16,647 bases of DNA from Candidatus Omnitrophota bacterium (GTDB lineage: Bacteria; Omnitrophota; Gorgyraeia; Duberdicusellales; 4484-171), in contig JALOBR010000019.1 in NCBI GenBank assembly GCA_023228195.1, positions 1 through 16,647 of the forward strand. The letters run 5' to 3'. The position numbers and the translations under genes are program-made. Of this stretch, positions 1-6,981 are shown piece after piece. Position 1 is the first letter of the stretch. The number at the start of each line of letters is the position of its first letter. The notes beneath the pieces are model-generated. The model did no database searches. It was not told the origin of the DNA and worked only from the letters and a program-made list of their open reading frames with translations.

Positions 1-177
1 AACATCCTCAGGGCTTGCTCCCGGATATGAAGAAATTACAGTTATTGCCGGAGGCTCAACTTCAGGAAGCATATCAATGCCAAGACGGCTGAAACTGTAA
101 GCAGCGAGCATAACTATCGCTGAAAAGATCATCAAGTTCGTAACCGGCCGTTTTACTCCAAAATCAGGTAAATTCAT
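1..177 (-). CDS. RND-family efflux pump inner-membrane subunit, N-terminal fragment
   Basis: First 59 codons of a proton-driven RND transporter of the AcrB/MexB (HAE1) type; the rest lies beyond the left edge and the frame is open there. The protein begins MNLPDFGVKRPVTNLMIF, then one hydrophobic helix, then GIDMLPEVEPPAITVISSYPGASPEDV (quoted in part: LPEVEPPAITVISSYPGAS). The D-x-x-P-E-V-x-x-P segment and the Y-P-G-A-S-P-E-D-V motif after the first helix are characteristic of RND pumps. The start is 11 nt after the adaptor stop codon, without a clear ribosome binding site, so it is probably translated with the upstream genes. It is the last visible gene of the marR-tolC-adaptor-pump operon. 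The family call is firm; the substrate cannot be told. Confidence 0.9.
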   Translation of the reverse strand, partial: MNLPDFGVKRPVTNLMIFSAIVMLAAYSFSRLGIDMLPEVEPPAITVISSYPGASPEDV

Positions 178-188
178 ATTTTAGATTA

Positions 189-1067
189 TTATTTTTCCGG
201 ATTAACAATATCGCCTTCTTTAAGGCGCTGCTGGCCCATAATTACAACCAAATCCCCCTCGACCAGGCCTTCTTTTACTTCATAAAGCGAATCCTGGCGA
301 AAACCAAGGCTAACTTTTTTTAAATTAGCCTTATTGCCGCTGACTACAAAAACATAAGTTTCCGGGTCCTTCCCCATAATCGCCTCTTTTAATATAACTG
401 CTGTTTTTTCCCGCGATTGAATAACTAATTTTACTTTTGCAAACATTCCAGATTTTAATATGTGCTCTTTGTTGTCAACCGTTATCTCAACGGGTGCGGT
501 ACGAGTGCTCAAATCTACAACCGGACTTATTTTAGTAACCTGCCCGACAACCTCCTTATCAGGGTAAGCATCAATAATTATATTTGCGGTTTGCCCGATA
601 GAAACTTTTGAAAGATATTTTTCCGGAATATCCAAATCTATTTTTACTGTATCCATACTTACAACCAAGGCTATTGATGTTTGCGGATCAACTTGCGAAC
701 CAATATCTACATAAACTCTGCCAATTATTCCATTTAAAGTACTTTCTACCGGTGCTCTTTCATACTTTAACCCAACCTCATCCCTGTCAAGATACACTAT
801 TGCCTCACCTTTACTGACTAAAGCACCATCTTCTTTAACTTTCTCAATTACTTTGCCACTTACCTTAGGATAAATAATCGCTTCGTCTTTTGCTTTTATA
901 TTTCCTACGTATTCAAGAACCTGCGCTATATCCTGAAGCTTAACTTCTCTTACTTGCACAGGTATTGCTGTTTTATCTTCTATTTTCTGTGCTTCTTTTT
1001 TCCCGCAAGAAACCATTCCTATAATCATGATAACGAATAAAATAATTTTGTATTTTGATAAATTCAT
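189..1067 (-). CDS. RND efflux periplasmic adaptor (HlyD/AcrA-type membrane fusion protein), lipoprotein
   Basis: Adaptor that should bridge the RND pump to the TolC channel in the periplasm. Residues 1-21 are a lipoprotein signal (hydrophobic stretch, then M-V-S-C with Cys21 as lipidation site). The two halves of the lipoyl domain are visible at about 59-95 (IIYPKVSGKVIEKVKEDGA, V-x-K-G-E) and 104-137 (APVESTLNGIIGRVYVDIGS), followed by the beta-barrel (about 140-215, DIPEKYLSKVSIGQ) and a membrane-proximal domain. Only about 8 residues separate the two lipoyl halves, so the coiled-coil alpha-hairpin found in AcrA is absent; this explains the length of 292 residues against about 400 for AcrA. 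AAGGGAG lies 10 nt before the ATG. The gene starts 3 nt after tolC. Confidence 0.9.
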   Translation of the reverse strand: MNLSKYKIILFVIMIIGMVSCGKKEAQKIEDKTAIPVQVREVKLQDIAQVLEYVGNIKAKDEAIIYPKVSGKVIEKVKEDGALVSKGEAIVYLDRDEVGLKYERAPVESTLNGIIGRVYVDIGSQVDPQTSIALVVSMDTVKIDLDIPEKYLSKVSIGQTANIIIDAYPDKEVVGQVTKISPVVDLSTRTAPVEITVDNKEHILKSGMFAKVKLVIQSREKTAVILKEAIMGKDPETYVFVVSGNKANLKKVSLGFRQDSLYEVKEGLVEGDLVVIMGQQRLKEGDIVNPEK

Positions 1068-1070
1068 AAA

Positions 1071-2453
1071 TTACATGCTCCCTTCTGCCTTATCAAGGCT
1101 GCTTTTGGCTATAATATAATCATACAATGCCTGTTGTTTATTGAAAATAGATAATTTATGTTTTAGACTGGCATCATCCATATCCAGCGAACTTGCGATG
1201 CCTTCAGTGTATTTCTTTTTTACGGAAGCTAGGTTATTTTTATAAAATTGAGCGTCAGATTCAGCAGAGTCAAGCGAACTTATCGCGCTTTTCAGTGATA
1301 AATAAGCATTTTTAAGTTCAAGTACGATATCTTGGACAGTTTTTTCCTTTAAGATTTGAGACTGCTTTAAATCAACTATTGCCTGTTCTATTTTGGCTTT
1401 TGTAGCAAAACCATCGAATACCGGCCAGTTAAAAGTTAGGCCCAATACATTATAATTTTTCCATTTGGTGGCGATACCGGTTGTAGTAATAAATCTGGTT
1501 CCGCTGTAGGAATCAAACGTAAGGTCTACACTGGGTAAATTTCCTGCCTTGGCTATACTTAAAGCATACTCATCTGCTTTAGCTTTTGCTTCATATTGTT
1601 TTATTTCCGGCCTCTGACCAAGAGCGCGAACCAAGGCCCTATCAAACATAATTTCTTTTGGTGTGTATACAAACTTTCCAATAGTTGTTACGGTGACGGA
1701 CTCCTTAAGATACAATAAATTACGCAGCAATTGCTTACTTGCCTCAACCTGATTCAATGATGCCTCATGAATCTTTTTTGCGTTGTCCAATTGAGCTGTT
1801 ACGTTTTCCACATCGAGTTGTGATGCCTGGCCCTTCTCGTAACGCGCTTTTGTAAAATCAAGGTGCATTTTGGTATTCTTTAGAACCTTGATGTTTAAAT
1901 CCAAAAAATATTCCGAAAGCATAAGGGTACAAAATGCCTTTTTTACATTAAGTACAATTTCTATTTTTTCTTTGTCATATAAAGCCTGTTTAACTTGCTT
2001 ATTATACTCGCTCCGTTTAATGGTATTATAAATACGGCCGCTTTGAAAAATGTTCTGTTTTAATCCGGCATATATCTCTGTAGTCGAATATGGTTTTTCC
2101 GTAAGATTGCCGGTTCTATCCCTATCTACATTAACTGTTAAAGACGGCAGTGCCATCGACCACGCTTCATTAATTTGCGCTTTAGCCTTAACGATTTCAT
2201 TCGCACTCAGCAAAACATTCTTGTTGTCTCTTAAAGCTATGGCTATTGCCTCATCAAGCGTAAAGGTGATATCTTCGGCCAACACATTAGAAATAAAAAC
2301 GAAACTAAAAATTATAAAAAATGAAGCCTTCCATAACTTCCCGGGCTTATGCCAGAGTTTTGGCAAAGCGAATACTGAGCGGCGCACATATGTACCCGCG
2401 GCCTTAAGGGCTGCGGTTTTGGCGCCGCGAATGTATAAACTTATTTTTCTCAT
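1071..2453 (-). CDS. TolC-family outer membrane efflux channel
   Basis: Outer-membrane channel for the adaptor and RND pump encoded just downstream. The mature part starts EDITFTLDEAIAIALRDNKN, the usual beginning of TolC/OEP proteins, and continues with long amphipathic helices typical of two OEP repeats (FTKARYEKGQASQLDVENVT near the middle, KKYTEGIASSLDMDDASLK near the end). The ATG overlaps the marR stop (ATGA), indicating translational coupling. The N-terminus is odd: before the hydrophobic signal core (residues 45-58, cleavage likely after Ala59) lie about 40 extra residues encoded by GC-rich palindromic DNA (residues 9-25) and by a dispersed 22-bp repeat (residues 39-46). An internal TTG (Leu30) could in principle be the start, but it has no ribosome binding site. 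Confidence 0.9.
   Translation of the reverse strand: MRKISLYIRGAKTAALKAAGTYVRRSVFALPKLWHKPGKLWKASFFIIFSFVFISNVLAEDITFTLDEAIAIALRDNKNVLLSANEIVKAKAQINEAWSMALPSLTVNVDRDRTGNLTEKPYSTTEIYAGLKQNIFQSGRIYNTIKRSEYNKQVKQALYDKEKIEIVLNVKKAFCTLMLSEYFLDLNIKVLKNTKMHLDFTKARYEKGQASQLDVENVTAQLDNAKKIHEASLNQVEASKQLLRNLLYLKESVTVTTIGKFVYTPKEIMFDRALVRALGQRPEIKQYEAKAKADEYALSIAKAGNLPSVDLTFDSYSGTRFITTTGIATKWKNYNVLGLTFNWPVFDGFATKAKIEQAIVDLKQSQILKEKTVQDIVLELKNAYLSLKSAISSLDSAESDAQFYKNNLASVKKKYTEGIASSLDMDDASLKHKLSIFNKQQALYDYIIAKSSLDKAEGSM
2317..2338 (-). repeat. Dispersed repeat, copy inside the tolC signal-peptide region
   Basis: A 22-bp sequence (minus-strand core AGTTATGGAAGGCTTCATT) identical to 12033-12054. Here it is read in frame as KLWKASFF, joining the N-terminal extension of TolC to the hydrophobic signal core. 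An exact match of this length is not expected by chance in 16.6 kb. Confidence 0.7.
2379..2428. repeat. GC-rich imperfect palindrome at the 5' end of tolC
   Basis: Outer arms GCGGCGC (2379-2385) and GCGCCGC (2422-2428) enclose a central CCTTAAGG (2402-2409) flanked by CCGCGG and CTGCGG. It is markedly richer in G and C than the neighbouring DNA and encodes residues 9-25 of the TolC precursor. It resembles a mobile palindromic element more than native signal-peptide sequence. Confidence 0.55.
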
Positions 2454-2905
2454 TTATTTGTATCGTTTTCTTCGAGTAATATCTTGTTTATCTGGTTAAG
2501 AATCCTGAGATACCGTTCCCTGTCAACCTCGGATATTTTTTCGAATACCTTAACAATCATTTGTTGTTTGCGCTCGGCCATTTTTTTTGTAAGAGCGTTA
2601 CCGGCGCCGGTTAATTTAACTTTTATTATTCTGCGGTCAGTTTTATCATAAACACGCTCTATATAGCCATCCCTCACCAGCCTGTCAACTATGCCGGTCA
2701 TTGCCGCAGTTGTTACATTCATAAAATTAGCAAGTTCAGTCATCTTTGATTCACCTTCCCTGTTCAAAAATTCCAGGATGAAAAATTGCGGAAGAGTTAT
2801 TTTGTTTTTATGCAATTCTATTGTTAGCTTTTTGGTAAGCTCCTTAAATACCAGAGGCATAAGTTCATTAAGCCTGTCAGCAAAAGCTTCAATTGATATA
2901 GACAT
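2450..2905 (-). CDS. MarR-family transcriptional regulator
   Basis: Winged helix-turn-helix repressor of 151 residues, the usual size for MarR. The recognition helix region is about residues 56-82 (ELANFMNVTTAAMTGIVDRL) and the wing carries the family's D-x-x-D-R-R signature (D87, D90, R91, R92). Long helices at both ends should form the dimer interface. AAGGAGG precedes the ATG by 6 nt. As first gene of the efflux operon, overlapping tolC by 4 nt, it is most likely the local, ligand-responsive autorepressor of the pump; the palindrome over the operon promoter is the probable binding site. The ligand is unknown. Confidence 0.93.
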   Translation of the reverse strand: MSISIEAFADRLNELMPLVFKELTKKLTIELHKNKITLPQFFILEFLNREGESKMTELANFMNVTTAAMTGIVDRLVRDGYIERVYDKTDRRIIKVKLTGAGNALTKKMAERKQQMIVKVFEKISEVDRERYLRILNQINKILLEENDTNK

Positions 2906-2942
2906 TCCAACCTCCTTATCTAAAGTATTTAATAACCTTAAC

Positions 2943-2985
2943 TATCAATTATATTGAATATAACATATATTGATAAACTTGTCAA
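2943..2985 (-). promoter_or_regulatory. Promoter and MarR-type operator of the efflux operon
   Basis: Reading the minus strand, TTGACA (2980-2985) is followed after 17 bp by TATATT (2957-2962), a near-consensus sigma-70 promoter. A palindrome with arms TATCAAT and ATTGATA (2969-2975 and 2943-2949), partly extended inward by AT-rich matches, is centred at 2959, exactly on the -10. A dimeric repressor bound there would block RNA polymerase. Transcription should start near 2950, about 45 nt before the marR start codon. The promoter is seen in the sequence; binding by this MarR is inferred. Confidence 0.7.
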
Positions 2986-3083
2986 GATGACATAGCAATC
3001 AACAAATCAATATATTATTATTTAGATAAGAAAATGGATGGGAAATTTCTGGCGGATCAATTTACCTGAAAAAAGATTTTCAC

Positions 3084-3377
3084 CTATCTCTTAATAAGCG
3101 GTTTTCCGTCGGCACTTTTAAGCTGGTCCGCAGCTATAAGTATCAGGTCTATCAGCCACCAAATACCACAACCGCCAAAGGTTACAAGTTTCAATACGCC
3201 AAGACCTATATAGCCAAGATAAAATCTGTCTATACCGAGGTGCCCCAGAAATACCGATAAAAGCAACGCTACTATCCATTCTTTTTGGCCTTCACAGGGC
3301 TTTATTGTTCTTACGCCGCAATTTATACAAATTTCAGCTTCATCTTTTATCTCTTTACCGCAAGACCGGCAAAACAT
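3084..3377 (-). CDS. Zinc-ribbon TM2-domain membrane protein
   Basis: Small membrane protein of 97 residues. A four-cysteine zinc ribbon (Cys3, Cys6, Cys17, Cys20) is followed by a TM2 domain: two hydrophobic helices (about 34-48 and 58-82) around the family motif GHLGIDRFYLG (45-55), then GGCGIWWLIDLILI. AAGGAGG lies 7 nt upstream of the ATG. It is the last of four membrane protein genes read in one direction, 37 nt after the DUF5684-like gene. TM2 proteins are common in bacteria and their role is mostly unknown, so no function is assigned. Confidence 0.88.
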   Translation of the reverse strand: MFCRSCGKEIKDEAEICINCGVRTIKPCEGQKEWIVALLLSVFLGHLGIDRFYLGYIGLGVLKLVTFGGCGIWWLIDLILIAADQLKSADGKPLIKR

Positions 3378-3414
3378 CTCGGCCTCCTTTTAAGCTTCGC
3401 AGCTATCTATTATT

Positions 3415-4236
3415 TTATTCCGCAAAAGCAAGATATCCCATAATTACCAAATTAACTACTGGTACAATAGTTAAAATACCTAACCAGCCCGGTTTGTTCC
3501 TTGCGATCGCTATTTTGTACCACACATAAACAAACAATCCCATTAAATAGATATTCGCCAGGATATTAATAAACGGGATGAATAATCCCAATATTCCAAG
3601 CAACCATAAATATTTTATCTTGGCAATATCACACATTAAAAATAGGTTTGCAACAGGAATCCACGCAAGCCACGCAGGCTCGGTATTGGTTTTCTTTGCG
3701 ATAAAAAAAAGGCATATTGCCGAATAAACATAAAAAATAAGCGATAAAACAATTATAAATAAAAATATTCCGCCAAAAACCGCAGCAGCTATTTTTGCGT
3801 CTTTTTCAGTAAGTTTACCGCGTGAAAACCTCGATGTTCCTCTTTCAAATTCAGAGATATCCATGCTTCGCTCACTTACAGACATTGTGGGCTCTTCGAC
3901 AACTGCCCTCTCTGTCATATTCGGCGTTGGCGCGGCATTCTCCTTGACTGATAAGGTATTACTATCAGAAACAGATGCGGGCGGTTGTTGAGCCTCAATA
4001 GCTGAAACCGGCTCAGCCGGAAGGGATGACGCGACATTTTCTCCGTTTATTGATTTTATATCAGTAAAATAATAAGTTATGGTTATGCCTTCAATATCAA
4101 CCTTTACGGCATCATCTGTCCTCGTCTTGATACTTCCCTCAACTTGTTTGCCTGATTTAAGAATTATTGTGTCACAAAACGCATTGCCTAAAAATAAAAG
4201 CGAGACAAAACATAAACATATTACTTTGTTTCTCAT
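3415..4236 (-). CDS. Secreted/membrane protein with DUF5684-like C-terminal domain
   Basis: Predicted 273-residue protein. The start is placed at the ATG at 4236, not nine codons upstream, because GGAGGG lies just before it and residues 1-21 then form a clean Sec signal (basic start, hydrophobic core, N-A-F-C). Residues 22-64 form a short beta-rich module (DTIILKSGKQVEGSIK, then ITITYYFTDIKSING). A Pro/Ser/Glu-rich disordered stretch (about 70-140) leads to a membrane domain with helices at about 152-180, 187-203, 208-240 and 250-270. Repeated W-L-x-W-I-P-V-x-N-L and G-W-L-G-I-L-x-x-V-P-V-V-N-L motifs suggest the uncharacterised DUF5684 family. It lies 13 nt downstream of the pilin-like chimera. 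Function unknown. Confidence 0.8.
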   Translation of the reverse strand: MRNKVICLCFVSLLFLGNAFCDTIILKSGKQVEGSIKTRTDDAVKVDIEGITITYYFTDIKSINGENVASSLPAEPVSAIEAQQPPASVSDSNTLSVKENAAPTPNMTERAVVEEPTMSVSERSMDISEFERGTSRFSRGKLTEKDAKIAAAVFGGIFLFIIVLSLIFYVYSAICLFFIAKKTNTEPAWLAWIPVANLFLMCDIAKIKYLWLLGILGLFIPFINILANIYLMGLFVYVWYKIAIARNKPGWLGILTIVPVVNLVIMGYLAFAE

Positions 4237-4249
4237 GGGTACCCTCCTC

Positions 4250-5032
4250 TTAATCGCTTTCATAATTTGCAGGACTTAATCTCCCGCACCGGCCTTCGGA
4301 TAATTTTCCTCCGGTTTCAATAGTATATATTTTTGTCCCTGTCACATTGCAATCTACAGGAGTTGCCGTGATTCTATATCCTGAAGGCTTCAACTCTTCC
4401 TTGAATAAATAACCGTAGATTTTACGGTTGCTGTAAGCAAAGGGCAGATACGCTGGCTTAAGATTAAGCAAACTCTCTTCGCTTTGCGGATAAACATTAT
4501 TATTCTGCTCTGCGTAAGATTCCAGCGCAAAAGAAACAGACTTTAATGCCGCCATAGCTGCTTTTTCGCTTGCCGTCATCCTTGCCTTCATGAAATTAGG
4601 TATTGCTATCGCGGCAAGTAAGGCAAAAATAAAAACCATAACCCAGGATATAAACACCCATATAATCATGGCGATTAGGCATCCGGTCTTTTTCTTTAAA
4701 ATAATTTCTCCGCTGCTAATCTTCTTAGCAACGAAATACGCATCGAATATCCCTATAATCCAGGGAATAACAAGTAAAGATGTAATAAATATAATAAACC
4801 CCTTCCAGACTTGTCCGTTATACATTTGGCCAAGGCCTGCAATAATAAAGCTTAAAATTGCCGCAAGGGCAGGCGAATGTTCTTCCTTTTTCACATTTTT
4901 CATTTTTACGGCAACGCATTCCTTGCAATAAATTTCCCCTTTTAAGTTAACAACGCATTCAGAGCATATACTTTTTGTACAAAAATTACATACGCCAACA
5001 GCATCCCTGTCAGTATGATTTACACATTTCAT
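4250..5032 (-). CDS. B-box zinc finger / TM2-like / type IV pilin-like chimeric membrane protein
   Basis: A 260-residue protein made of three unlike parts. Residues 1-40 are a B-box-type zinc finger: C3, H6, C15, C18, C23, C26, C36, C39. Residues 54-103 are TM2-like (ALAAILSFIIAGLGQMYNGQ, then a second helix ending GIFDAYFVAKKI). Residues 117-200 hold a helix reading FALLAAIAIPNFMKAR, the conserved helix of type IV pilins and pseudopilins, followed by EKAAMAALKSVSFALESY and a Y-P segment as in GspG-like pseudopilins. The G-F-T-L-I-E prepilin cleavage site is missing, so the helix probably stays as an ordinary membrane anchor. Two C-terminal Cys (228, 249) could form the disulfide known from pilins. 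AAGGAG precedes the ATG by 6 nt. Function unknown. Confidence 0.8.
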   Translation of the reverse strand: MKCVNHTDRDAVGVCNFCTKSICSECVVNLKGEIYCKECVAVKMKNVKKEEHSPALAAILSFIIAGLGQMYNGQVWKGFIIFITSLLVIPWIIGIFDAYFVAKKISSGEIILKKKTGCLIAMIIWVFISWVMVFIFALLAAIAIPNFMKARMTASEKAAMAALKSVSFALESYAEQNNNVYPQSEESLLNLKPAYLPFAYSNRKIYGYLFKEELKPSGYRITATPVDCNVTGTKIYTIETGGKLSEGRCGRLSPANYESD

Positions 5033-5060
5033 ATTAACTCCTTTTCTTTTACTTTAATTT

Positions 5061-6155
5061 TTAAAAATTTGAATACTTAAAAAGGTTATACCGGCCATCC
5101 AGCTTTCCAAAAAATTTTACGCTGAAAACCCTGAAGAAAACCGCAAAAGGAAGATACATACACATAAGACAATACCATAAAAATAATACAACCGGCACAG
5201 CCATCACAACTACGGCAACTATAAATATTGATTGCGCGTCTTTGGGTATAACTTTATAAATAAAATAGAAAATGCTTGCGATGATTCCAGCGGGAAAAAT
5301 TAATCCCATAGCAGCTACAAACGATGTAATACTGTAAATTATCGAAGAAACAATTACTAGCCCGATTTTAATTAGAACATATAAAAAGAAATTTAATTTA
5401 TTTAGCGCCAGCACAGAAAAGGCTTTTTTAATAGCTGGTGCTATTCTTTCCCTATCCTTGAACATCACAACAGTTACAAAATCATTCATGATCAGGCCTA
5501 TCAATGCGCTCATAAGGATTATAAAAATAGACAACAAAATAGCAGGTAACAACGCGGATACAATCTTCCAGAAACCTAATGATGCGTTATTATTAAATGC
5601 TCCTACCTTTGACAAAGACGCAAACCCCATGAAGAAAGTAAGAGCGATAATACAAATAAGTAAGAATATAAATATAAGATTAAATTTAAATAATGAATTC
5701 CCTATGTCTTTATTGCTCCTAAAAGGCGCAACTATTGAAGCATCGTTTTTGGCAATATCCTCCAAAAATATAAAATAGAAACGGGAGCATACCCATAATA
5801 GCGTTAAAAATAGAATAACCCCGGCGATAACGGCCGGGATAACAATAAAGATAACCGGCGCGGTCGCGGATTTCTTAAAAAATTTTTTTATTTCTTCTTT
5901 TGAAACCGGTTTTTCTTTCGGGGTTTCTATTTTTGCGCTTTGGAAGGAATTTCTTTCATGTTGCTGGGCAGCAGAAGCCTTTTTGGTATGATTACCTCTG
6001 TCTCTGAAGTTAAAATTGGGGTTACCTCCGGCTATACTTCCGGCTAAAAAAGCTATAAATGTCAGAATCAGCCACTTTCTTGGGCTAAAGGGCCTGAATA
6101 ATACAGCTGTTGTCCATTCAAAAGACGCACTAATTATTTCATCGAATTTAACCAT
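5061..6155 (-). CDS. Hypothetical multi-pass membrane protein
   Basis: A 364-residue protein not recognised with confidence; it loosely resembles large uncharacterised multi-pass families. Hydrophobic segments are seen at about 28-43, 98-130, 158-180, 197-225, 255-302 (probably two helices) and 308-342. Between the first two lies a polar, Lys/Gln-rich stretch (44-95) that should be exposed to solvent. The N-terminus has FRPFSPRKW directly before the first helix, a motif seen in several membrane families of unknown function. The ribosome binding site is poor and the start codon sits just after a perfect hairpin. It is the first gene of the run of four membrane protein genes ending at 3084, with 28 nt to the next. 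Confidence 0.7.
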   Translation of the reverse strand: MVKFDEIISASFEWTTAVLFRPFSPRKWLILTFIAFLAGSIAGGNPNFNFRDRGNHTKKASAAQQHERNSFQSAKIETPKEKPVSKEEIKKFFKKSATAPVIFIVIPAVIAGVILFLTLLWVCSRFYFIFLEDIAKNDASIVAPFRSNKDIGNSLFKFNLIFIFLLICIIALTFFMGFASLSKVGAFNNNASLGFWKIVSALLPAILLSIFIILMSALIGLIMNDFVTVVMFKDRERIAPAIKKAFSVLALNKLNFFLYVLIKIGLVIVSSIIYSITSFVAAMGLIFPAGIIASIFYFIYKVIPKDAQSIFIVAVVVMAVPVVLFLWYCLMCMYLPFAVFFRVFSVKFFGKLDGRYNLFKYSNF

Positions 6156-6158
6156 TAC

Positions 6159-6208
6159 TTTAGTTTATCATAAACTAAAAAATATAATAAATCAACAAAA
6201 TTTATCAA
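6159..6208 (-). promoter_or_regulatory. Promoter with hairpin/operator before the membrane protein operon
   Basis: On the minus strand TTGATA (6203-6208), 16 bp, then TATATT (6181-6186) resembles a sigma-70 promoter. The predicted start of transcription falls in a perfect inverted repeat with 9-bp arms, TTTAGTTTA and TAAACTAAA (6159-6167 and 6171-6179), with a 3-nt loop, ending 3 nt before the start codon. It could be an operator or an RNA hairpin covering the ribosome binding region. The palindrome is certain; its role is inferred. Confidence 0.5.
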
Positions 6209-6272
6209 TGCTGCTGCATAGATTAAAGGATAATTACACTGATTTTCCTTTCTGCCCTCTGCCCTTTATTCT

Positions 6273-6668
6273 TTATAACTTAGGAGTCATGCCAAATCTT
6301 CCCGAACCGGTGAGCATCAAAGCAATACATATACAAGCAAGGACAAAATTATATTCAAATCCCCCTGCTTGCATAAAAAATCCTTTGGAGATGTGTACCT
6401 TTATTGCTGCAACTAGCATAAAAATAAACAACGAAAAAGCAGCAAAACGCGTTAAAAATCCAAGAACCAAAAATAACCCGGCAATAAGCTGCGTATAGGC
6501 TGCGATATAAGTCCATACGACTGGCGCTTTAAAGCCTAAATCAGCAAGCATTTTGGAAAACCCAGGAATGTCCAGCCCGCCAAAAAGCCCAAAGGCAACC
6601 TGTAAACCATGCCCGATAAATACAACCGCAAGGCAAAGCCTTAAGATAAGAATAGCGAGATTTAGCAT
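6273..6668 (-). CDS. DoxX-family membrane protein
   Basis: A 131-residue protein with four hydrophobic helices (about 3-22, 50-70, 74-92, 106-121). The pattern ILRLCLAVVFIGHGLQVAFG at the start and L-I-A-G-L-F-L-V-L-G-F-L-T-R-F-A-A in the third quarter is typical of DoxX/YphA-type proteins. Relatives include a thiosulfate:quinone oxidoreductase subunit and mycobacterial proteins linked to oxidative stress defence, but most are uncharacterised. The start at 6668 is chosen because AGGAGG (6676-6681) lies 7 nt upstream; the frame is open for 18 more codons to 6722, but those are encoded by a repeat. It is followed by its own spacer and does not look co-transcribed with the 5061-6155 gene. Confidence 0.85.
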   Translation of the reverse strand: MLNLAILILRLCLAVVFIGHGLQVAFGLFGGLDIPGFSKMLADLGFKAPVVWTYIAAYTQLIAGLFLVLGFLTRFAAFSLFIFMLVAAIKVHISKGFFMQAGGFEYNFVLACICIALMLTGSGRFGMTPKL

Positions 6669-6684
6669 TTCTACACCTCCTCTT

Positions 6685-6981
6685 AAACACAGATTAACAC
6701 AGATTTGCAGGCGGATTATCACAGATAATTATGAAATTCCAAGATCCAAGCACCAAATTCCAAATAAGTTCCAATTTTCCAAATTCCAATGTCCAAAACT
6801 CATTTTGTTTGGAATTTTGGTCATTGAATATTGTCCGCCTCCATAATGTAATTATTGCGGCGGATCCGCCTAAATTTTAATGGTGGCAGAGGATTTATTT
6901 GATACTTGAAATTTGTGATTTGGAATTTCATAGAACATCTGCGATCGTCTGTGATTTTTTATCTGTGATCATCTGTGTAAA
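6685..6981. repeat. Composite inverted-repeat element filling the doxX-oxidoreductase spacer
   Basis: The whole 300-bp spacer consists of repeat-like DNA. The left end has tandem near-copies of ACACAGATT (6688-6706) and ATCACAGATAATTATGAAAT (6719-6738); the right end carries their inverted counterparts, with ATCTGTGATCATCTGTGTAA at 6961-6980. A 13-bp exact inverted pair, TATGAAATTCCAA, sits at 6730-6742 and 6920-6932. Inside are many copies of AATTCCAA/TTGGAATT and a perfect 12-bp palindrome GGCGGATCCGCC (6859-6870), whose half-site GGCGGA also occurs at 6710 and, inverted, at 6834. No gene is seen in it. The form resembles a non-autonomous, transposase-free element such as a MITE or REP cluster; mobility is inferred only. 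Confidence 0.75.

Noticed and set aside
3048..3060. GGCGGATC in the marR-TM2 spacer as a copy of the GGCGGATCCGCC palindrome
   Set aside because: Only eight bases match and the palindrome is not completed; chance is sufficient.
6246..6267. Purine-rich run after doxX with two GGGCAGA units on the minus strand
   Set aside because: Only two short units; too little to call a repeat family or a terminator.
6669..6722. Eighteen-codon upstream extension of doxX to an ATG at 6722
   Set aside because: It is encoded by the ACACAGAT repeat, whereas AGGAGG stands at the right distance from the ATG at 6668.
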